A stretch of 64,000 nt of DNA. Origin: Magnolia sinica. Its lineage: Eukaryota; Streptophyta; Magnoliopsida; Magnoliales; Magnoliaceae. Numbering within the stretch: position 1 is the first letter of the stretch; each line of letters begins with the position of its first letter. The notes beneath the pieces were generated by a model that saw only the letters and a program-made list of their open reading frames with translations, was not told where the DNA came from and made no database searches. Positions 56,766 to 64,000 of this stretch are shown piece by piece. The stretch covers positions 60,739,493-60,803,492 of the forward strand of contig NC_080575.1 in assembly GCF_029962835.1 (NCBI RefSeq), given 5' to 3'. The translations under genes were made by a program, and so were the position numbers.

Positions 56766-58164
56766 TGTAAGACCCGAGGCCCTGACATCTGGTTCATACA
56801 CTAGATAGCTGTTGACTGTAGGTCCAGTGGCCCTGAGAATATTTTGACTTGATCAATATGTTGTTCTGTTATCGAGCCGCAAGCCGCATTTCAACCCGAT
56901 GTCCGAATTTTAATATACGGACTTAAAATTAAACAATCTGAGAAATGACAATTATGTCCTTATTTTATTTGGCAGTGGGCCATCATCTAGTTTTCAAAAT
57001 CCGTTATGTCTGAGAGCCTAACCATTGTGACCATAGTCGAGTTACGAAATTATTGGCGAAAACGACATGTCAATAAGACACCCGGATTGTAAGTTATGAA
57101 TAGACATGCACATGAATATTTTGATAAAATAACTAAAATGACCTCGATGTTTTTAAAATCCTTGGAATACTTTAGTTCAAATTACTTAAATAACATTGTT
57201 ATGTTGTTAGCATAAGCTTACACTTCTCAAAAATATCACAAAACACCTCCTAAACCTTCCTTTTAGACAAAAACTAATTTTAAAACCAGTTTCAAGTCCA
57301 TAAACATAAAAAACCTCTTTTAACAACTCATTTCCAGCACTCTCTTTCTTGTTGAGTTTGAAGTTGAGAGGAAGAAGAAGAAGAAAAGGAAATAGAAGCT
57401 GAGTTTGAGAGCCAATTCTCTGATCGTTACAGGTCAGTGTATAGATTAGGAGCACGCATATATGTGCGTTGGGTTTCCCTTGAAAACCCTATTGCTGGAT
57501 TTTCTAATTTAGTTGGATTTTCCTTGAAAATCCTTGAAAACCCTATTATTGAATTTTATGGTTTAGTTGAAAATCCCCTTGAAAACCCTATTGCTGGATT
57601 TTATGATTTAATTGGATTGAAAACCCTATTGCCGGATTTTCTGATTTAGTTGGATTTTCCTTGAAAATCCTTGAAAACCTTATTGCTGAATTTTATGGTT
57701 TAGTTGGAAATCCCTTGAAAACCCTATTGCTGGATTTTCTGATTTAGTTGGATTTTCCTTGAAAACCCTAGTGCTGAATTTTATGGTTTAGTTGGAAATC
57801 CCCTTGAAAACCCTATTGCTGGATTTTATGACTTAGTTGGATTTTCCTTGAAAACCCTATTGCTGAATTTTATGGTTTAGTTGGAAACTCCTTGAAAACC
57901 CTATTGCTGGATTTTATGATTTAGTTGGATTCTTTTTAAAAACCCTTGAAAACCCTATGGCTGAATTCTCTGATTTAGTTGGATTAAGTTATAGCTAATT
58001 TAGTTGGAGTAAGTTATTGCTGGATTTTCCTTGAAAACCCTATCCGTGTGGCCCAGACCCCCCTACCTGTTTGACAAAATGTTTGAAAGAGCTATCTTTG
58101 TGCATATCATATGCATGGTTCATAGTTGTTGTATCATTATATGTTTGAGAGTGACTGATTCCAG
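56766..58164 (+). repeat. Truncated LTR, plus-oriented arm of an inverted LTR pair
   Basis: Begins tgtaagacccgaggcc and continues through a polypyrimidine/tandem-repeat part (57475-58050) to 'gcatatcatatgcatggttcatag' type sequence also found in the solo LTR (minus sense, about 37560-37600). It stops near 58164, well short of the roughly 2.5-kb LTR length, where the opposite arm begins. The mirrored open frames in the two arms are antisense to the LTR and are not genes. Confidence 0.75.
57475..58050. repeat. Tandem array in the left LTR arm
   Basis: Variants of 'ccctattgctggattttatg' and 'gtttagttggaaatcccttg', alternating in units of about 50-115 bases. The reverse complement occurs at 58165-58560. 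Confidence 0.85.
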
Positions 58165-59257
58165 CAATAGTGCTTTCAAGGGGTTTCCAATTAAACCATA
58201 AAATTCAGCAATAGGGTTTTCAAGGAAAATCCAACTAAGTCAAGAAATCCAGCAATAGGGTTTTCAAGGGGATTTCCAACTAAGCCATAAAATTCACCAA
58301 TAGGGTTTTCAAGGATTTTCAAGGAAAATCCAACTAAATCAGAAAATGCAGCAATAGGGTTTTCAAGGGGATTTCCAACTAAACCATAAAATTCAGCAAT
58401 AGGGTTTTCAATCCAACTAAATCATAAAATCTAGCAATAGGGTTTTCAAGGGGATTTCCAACTAAACCATAAAATTCAGCAATAGGGTTTTCAAGGATTT
58501 TCAAGGAAAATCGAACTAAATCAGAAAATTCAGCAATAGGGTTTTCAAGGGAAACCCAATGCATATATATGCGTGCTACTAATCTATGCACTCACTTGTA
58601 ACAATCAGATGATTGGCTCTCAAACTAAGCTTTTATTTCCTTTTCTTCTTCTTCTTCCTCTCAACTTCAAACTCAACAAGAAAGAGAGTGCTGGAAATGG
58701 GTTGTTGAAAGAGGGTTTTTATGTTTATGGACTTGAAACTGGTTTTAAAATTAGTTTTTGTCTAAAAAGAAGGTTTGGGAGGTGTTTTGGGATGTTTTTG
58801 AGAAGTGTAAGCTTATGGTAACAATATAACCATGTTATTTAAGTAATTTGAACTAAAGTATTCCAAGGATTTTAAAAACATCGAGGTCATTTGAGTTATC
58901 AAAATATACATGTGCATATCTATTCATAACTTACAATCCAGGTGTCCTATTGACATGCTGTTTTTGCCAGTAATTCTGTAACTCGACTACGGTCACAATA
59001 GTTAGGCTCTCGAACCTAACGGATTTTGAAAACTCGATGATGGCCCACCGCCAGATAAAATAAGGACATAATTGTCATTTCTTAGATTGTTTAATTTTAA
59101 ATCCGTATATTAAAATTCGGACATCGGGTTGAAATGCGGCTTGCGGCTCGATAACAGAACAACATTTTGATCAAGTCAAAATATTCTCAGGGCCACTGGA
59201 CCTACAATCAACGGCTATCCAGTGTATGAACCAGATGTTGGGGCCTCGGGTCTTACA
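58165..59257 (-). repeat. 3' LTR of the Tekay element (truncated), minus-oriented arm
   Basis: On the minus strand it starts tgtaagacccgaggcc at 59257, directly after the polypurine tract of the element at 59258-63025, and runs into the tandem array before ending near 58165. It is the reverse complement of much of 56766-58050 with about ten percent or less difference by eye. Confidence 0.78.
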
Positions 59258-59356
59258 ACTCTCCCCTCCCTAAAAAAATATTTCGTCCTCGAAATTTCAA
59301 AACATATTCAGGTATAATAGTACAATACAGCAATAACCATATCATACTTTATGTAC

Positions 59357-59665
59357 CTAGGAATCAAATAGATGAGGGTAACGACTGCATATCTCTACTT
59401 CCCGTTCCCAGGTTGCTTCTTCTGCAGAATGATAACCCCATTGGACTTTAACTAAGGGGATGACTTTAGTACGAAGAACTTGTTCTTTTCTATCCACGAT
59501 ACAGATTGGCTGCTCAATATAGGATGCATCTTCCCGAACTGCTAAGGATTGCCAATTAATAAGAGGGGATTGCCAATCAATAAGAGGTGATATTATCTTT
59601 GGATCACATTTATGAAGCATCGAGACGTGAAAAACATTATGAACTCCAGATAATTGGGGTGGCAA
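59357..59665 (-). pseudogene. Chromodomain module of the Tekay element
   Basis: Follows LSGVHNVFHVSMLHK, the usual integrase-chromodomain linker. A 24-base duplication gives the repeated words 'LIDWQSPLINWQS' (about 59540-59590). The conserved Trp pair and acidic EEATWE are present. In plant chromoviruses this domain directs integration towards marked heterochromatin. Confidence 0.82.
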
Positions 59666-59692
59666 AGCGAGACGATAAGCTACGGTGCCAAC

Positions 59693-60712
59693 TCATTTAA
59701 CAATATCAAAGGGCCCTATAAACCTCGGGGCTAACTTTCCCTTAACACCAAATCGTACTGCACCTTTCACTGGTGAAACTCGGAGATATACACAGTCTCC
59801 CACGACAAACTCTAAGGGTCTACGCTGGCGATCTGTAAAACTCTTTTGCCGACTTTGAGCTGTAAGCATACGTTGTCGAATAAGATCAATCTTTTCAGAT
59901 GTTTTCCGGACAACATCAAGACCTAAAAGACATTGCTCACCTATCTCAGTCCAACAACTTGGGGATCTACAAGGTCTACCATATAACGTCTCATAGGGAG
60001 CCATGCCAATAGTTGTCTGAAAAATATTATTATACGCAAATTCTGCTAACGGCAAGTGGTCGTCCCAACTACCAGAGAAATCTAATGCACATGATATGAG
60101 CATGTCCTTGAGAATCTGGTTAACTCTTTTGGACTGTCCATTTGTTTGCAGATGATATGCTATGCTAAATCTTGAAGTAGTCCCCATTGCTTTTTGAAAA
60201 CTTTTCCAAAACTTTGATGTAAACCTCGGATCTCGGTCATATACATTCGAAACAGGTACACCATGTAATCTAACAATTTCGTTTATAAACAAAGTTGCGA
60301 GCCGATCTTTAGACCAAGAAATACAAATAGGAAGAAAGTGGGCTGTCTTTGTTAAACGGTCTACAATAACCCATATAGCATCATGTCGATGTAAGGTTTT
60401 TGGTAAACCTACAATGAAATCCATTGTTATGTGTTCCCACTTCCATACTGGTATCTCCAAAGGTTGCAATTCCCCTACAGGCTTTTGGTGCTCTGCCTTT
60501 ACTCGTTTGCAAACGTCACACTCTGACATATGCCTAGCAACTTCACGTTTCATTCCAACCCACCAAAATTGCCTTTTCATGTCCTTATACATCTTCGTAG
60601 ATCCTGGTTGGATAGTAAACTTAGTGCGATGTGCCTCATCCATAAGGGCCTTCTTCAATTCTATGATATCTAGAACATATAATCTGCCCTGAAACCGAAG
60701 TCCACTATCCAA
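59693..60712 (-). pseudogene. Integrase domain of the Tekay element
   Basis: 339 open codons. The HHCC finger is H, Q (normally H), C, C. The core shows D in HITMDFIVGLP, D in VYDRDPRF, and 35 residues later Lys instead of Glu. The GPY/F-like end (RFIGPFDIVK) is present. It is open but should be catalytically dead. Confidence 0.88.
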
Positions 60713-61406
60713 ACCTATCTGCCACTCCGGTTGACTTTTTCCCCATTATCACATCTTTACAAAACAATGCCCATTGATTAAATTGTTGGGCTTCTATTAC
60801 TTGGGATATCAAAGAGGGCTGAATCGTCAAGTTTGCTAATTGTACAACTGAGGACTGTAGAGTCATCTCAAAATCAAATTCAGTTATATCTTCTACCATT
60901 TTCCACTCTTGCATCATCAATTGTGCCACTTGGGCCTGTGGCTGACGACTTAAAGCATCCGCCACCACATTAGCTTTTCTTGGGTGGTACTGAAGATCAA
61001 AATCATAGTCTTTCATCAATTCCATCCGACGTCTCTGCCTCATATTCAACTCGGCTTGGGAAAAGAGGTATTTCAGGCTCTTATGATCCGAAAAGAGTTC
61101 GAATCTAACCCCATACAAGTAATGCCTCCATTCTTTGGGGGCAAAAACTACCGCTGCTAACTTTAGGTCGTGTGCAGGATAATCTTGCTCATGAGGCCTA
61201 AGTTGGTGAGATGCATATGCTACTACCTTGCCCTGTTGCATTAGGACACACCCCAAACCTATAAGCGAGGCATCTGTATAAACAACAAATCCCTCACTCG
61301 CAGATGGAAGAGTGAGAATCAGTGCTGTCGTTAGACGAGTTTTTAGTTCCGCGAATGCCCACTCACAGGCTCCACTCCAAACAAACATTGCATCCTTTTG
61401 AGTCAA
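60705..61406 (-). pseudogene. RNase H domain and linker of the Tekay element
   Basis: Open over 233 codons. The catalytic Asp positions are visible ([18 protein letters not shown]) while the Glu position is Lys. Confidence 0.85.
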
Positions 61407-61590
61407 TCGAGTCAGTGGGGCAGCTATACGAGAAAATCCGAATAGCTAAGAAACTCCTGCTAGACCTAAGAAACTCCGAATCTCAGATTCATTCTTCGGT
61501 TGTTTCCATTGCAAAACTGCTTCAACCTTAGCTAGATCAACTGAAACTCCATTCTTCGAAACTGTGCCCTAAAAATTTTACTTCTTCCTA

Positions 61591-62223
61591 CTAAAACTCC
61601 CATTTTTCCAGCTTAGCATATAGCTGGTGGGCACGAAGGGTTTGCAACATCATCTTTAAATGACACTCATGATCTTCCTTTGTCTTTGAATATATTAAAA
61701 TATCATCAATAAAAACAACAAGAAATTGGTCCAAATAAGGACAAAATACCTCATTCATCAACTGCATAAATACTGTCGGTGCACTAGTTGAACCAAATGA
61801 CGTAACCTGAAATTCAAACTGTCCATAACGAGTCACAAAAGCTGTCTTTGGAATATCCTCCGCCTGAACCCGAATATGATGATACCCAGATCGTAAATCT
61901 ATCTTCGAGAAATATTGCCCACCACTCAACTGATCGAATAAATCATCTATTCTTGGGAGCGGTTACTTGTTTCTAATCGTAACCTTATTAAGCCCTCTAT
62001 AATCGACACACAACCGCAAAGAACCATCCTTCTTTTTTACAAAAAGCACAGGCGCTCCCCAAGGTGAAGTACTCGGGCGAATAAACTCCAAACAACGTAA
62101 TTCATCTATCTGTCTTTGCAACTCATGCAACTCTAACGGTTCCATATGATAAGGGGCTCTGGATATAGGGGCAGTGCCGAGGATAAGATCTATTCGAAAC
62201 TCTGTACGTCTAACAGGTGGCAA
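61591..62223 (-). pseudogene. Reverse transcriptase domain of the Tekay element
   Basis: RT motifs in order: [29 protein letters not shown], then after a stop [22 protein letters not shown] (normally FG-L-TSAP) and [12 protein letters not shown]. Confidence 0.88.
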
Positions 62224-63025
62224 ACCTGGAATTTCCTGAAAAACATCTGGAAAATCACGTACTACCGGTAACTTTCAATACATACACCCTTGGACTCTTT
62301 AGGAATACAGGACATCATAGTCTCTATAAACTTATCTTTAGGATTAGCCACAAACTGAAATCGAGGTTGGTCAAGTATAGAAAAGGTGACTGTCTTAGCT
62401 GTACAGTCCAACACTGCATGGTACTTGGATAACCAGTCCATTCCCAAAATCACATCATACTCTAACTACACCAAAACATAAAAATTGATTGGAAGGGCAT
62501 ACCCTTCTATGTAAACAGGACAATCCTGGCATATAAAACTAATTCTGACTTCCATAACTCAGCTGCCATAGGGTCTGGCTTGCCAGAAAAATAAGGTGGA
62601 TCTAGACGTCTAAAATCCATAAAAAGAGCACTGGCCCACTCCTGCGCTGACGTCTCAAGAGTATAAATAAATCGTTGCTTTTGATTTGCCGTTATAATTG
62701 ACATAGTCTGCAGCATTTGTTGAAGTTATGTTGCAGGAACAGGTATAACTGGGTCTGGAACAGATTTTGACGTAGATTTTGACTTAGACTTGGGTTGCAT
62801 TGGAGGAGTCTGAATAGAATTCTTTCTAGGCGACATCCCATAGACAAAACACCGAATTAGCCTAAAAAGAACAAGTAAACCTATACAATATACACAATAC
62901 TAAATAACCATACAACTCCTCTACGTCGCAAAGCATGAACCTAACAACTCTAACACAACAACGTATAGCAAATACAATATATGATTTATGCAGATATTTC
63001 CCAGATCATGCTTTGAACCATCTTT

Positions 63026-64000
63026 TGTCACGTCCCTAAATCTAGTGTCAGTAATCAGTGATTACTATACACCAAATTTTGGTTGACAGCCTCCGTAGAA
63101 CTCCAATTTTGGGGCTTCCAACTATCGCATACTAAGTCCCATAAGCGGGACTCCACAAGGAGGATTTCTGAAAGTAAAGATGACAAACACGTATCATTTC
63201 TCAAAATTTCATCATATTCAACACGTACTACTGTGTACAACTGAGTACATCAGGGCAAAACCAAAACATAAACCATGTCATATTTACTATACCTGATGTA
63301 CATATACAGGGTACTACAAAAAAAATATACACTGATATGTACAAAATAAAAAGGGCAACTGGAGTCTATAACCTCTACTCCTACAGCTCCCTACTCGTGC
63401 CCAAAAAAAATAGAAAGGAAATCTTGAGCTACTAAGCCCAGTGAGTGCGTGTGCAGTGAAAATGCATGTTTCATGTCATGCTCATATCATGCACAAGCCT
63501 ACTGGACCGATAACAATAAAATAAAGATACAAGGCATTATGCCACTTTCCATATTCCAAATCACTTTTTTTTTTCCACATTTCCCAATTGGATCACCAAG
63601 GTCTGAAACAGAAGTAGGACTCGCATATGATTGCTACCCACTTGCACAGGCTTTTCCACCGTGGTCAACTACAGAGGTGGGACTACATAATTCTTGGGTC
63701 TAACTACTCTAACATACTTGTGTTGAACCTCACTATCTGGCTAACAGCGAGAAGTCATAAGTCACCTGGCAAAACGATAGTAGACAATTTACGAGCTCGT
63801 CACACACAACCTATCTTTGCTTGTCCATAAGCAGGTCAGGTCAAACCTCTCAACCAATCGGCACGCGTCGGTGGGAGTCGCCGCTTACTTTGGTATTTCG
63901 ACATTTTAGCGCTTTGTTCTTCCACCCCGTATAGGCATTGGTTGCTCCCAATGATACCAATCGGGGTTTAAGGACTTTCACCCACGGACCCTCTAATCAT
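63026..64000 (-). repeat. 5' LTR of the Tekay element (runs off the right edge)
   Basis: Begins tgtcacgtccctaaatctag on the plus strand and stays highly similar to 36213-37260 of the solo LTR up to the window end. The primer site next to it (minus, 'gatggttcaaagcatgat') is a decayed tRNA-Met type. Confidence 0.85.

Larger units (their letters stand above)
59357..62836 (-). pseudogene. Tekay-type gag-pol, nearly full pol but inactivated
   Basis: Gag opens at 62836 (MSPRKNS), has a stop, then reads FRRLDPPYFSGKPDP and jumps near 62530 to the end of protease (VILGMDWLSKYHAVLDC, 62453-62400). RT spans 62223-61591 with [12 protein letters not shown] and the F-I-D-D box, split by one stop near 61960. 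RNase H (61406-60960) keeps YTDAS and SDHKS, but the helix that normally carries the catalytic Glu reads HDLKLAA. Integrase (60712-59693) has Gln for the second zinc-finger His (IQPG) and Lys at the D,D-35-E glutamate (GQSKRV). After one in-frame stop (about 59690) comes a chromodomain (59480-59390, VPLVKVQWGYHSAEEATWE pattern without the first V). Confidence 0.9.
59258..63025 (-). mobile_element. Internal region of a chromodomain Ty3/gypsy element (Del/Tekay type)
   Basis: Minus-strand order: degenerate tRNA-Met primer site next to the 5' LTR (63026), gag start, protease end, RT, RNase H, integrase, chromodomain, polypurine tract (about 59258-59272), 3' LTR. This order and the C-terminal chromodomain define plant chromoviruses. 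Most of gag and the N-terminal half of protease are deleted near 62530. Confidence 0.9.

Noticed and set aside
57207..58821. Two mirrored 82-residue open frames (57207-57455 minus, 58573-58821 plus)
   Set aside because: They are the same antisense frame in the two inverted LTR arms; no start context or domain, so LTR sequence rather than genes.

Overview
The window is nuclear DNA from a flowering plant with a large, repeat-rich genome. Evidence is a spliced protein-coding gene with plant-type introns, LTR retrotransposons with plant tRNA primer sites, plant-style MITEs and long (GA)n/(AT)n tracts. The recurrent 'gtgggcccac' intergenic style recalls magnoliids, but that placement is a weak inference from memory.

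Only one host gene is supported. It runs on the + strand from a TATA box near 10816 through at least 27939. Five coding exons (11973-12168, 12285-12393, 12841-12961, 13201-13941, 26094-27939) encode the first 1004 residues of a Ser/Pro-rich, uncharacterised plant protein that I match from memory to the family containing Arabidopsis At1g27850. Intron 3 appears to be a GC-AG intron. Intron 4 is about 12.15 kb and holds a Tourist-like MITE, a candidate Helitron terminus and a full Copia element. The C-terminal exon(s) were not found and probably lie beyond the window or are too short to recognise.

Everything else is mobile DNA in various stages of decay. Left to right: a Tat/Athila-type element entering from the left edge (minus, 1 to about 2965); a short Ty3/gypsy derivative with two LTRs, a GATTA target duplication and two copies of its protease region (5101-8524); the gene with its intronic Copia (16763-21899); a hAT-like element with an exact 8-bp duplication (28757-29763); a decayed minus-strand ORF split by a degenerate Copia (33050 to about 40843), which itself carries a hAT MITE (33909-34444) and a 2.5-kb solo LTR (36213-38761); a TRIM-like miniature LTR element (41747-42822); a 704-bp PIF/Harbinger-type MITE (43193-43896); a minus-strand Copia of the intronic family (45586-51262) carrying an (AT)n-bounded insertion; an RTE-type LINE scrap (about 52080-52283); a second hAT MITE (53243-53860); an L1-type LINE 3' part interrupted by an LTR-like insert (55035 to about 56400); a tail-to-tail pair of truncated LTRs forming an inverted repeat (56766-59257); and a minus-strand chromodomain Ty3/gypsy (Del/Tekay type) whose 5' LTR runs off the right edge (59258-64000).

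The most unusual theme is inverted duplication at three scales: a perfect 39-bp palindrome, a roughly 70-bp inversion in a Copia integrase, and a >1-kb LTR pair. Other points of note are the duplicated protease module, the duplicated primer site in the TRIM, the GC-AG intron, and Glu-to-Lys changes at both the RNase H and integrase catalytic glutamates of the Tekay element. I see no prokaryote-type system, CRISPR array, tRNA or rRNA.
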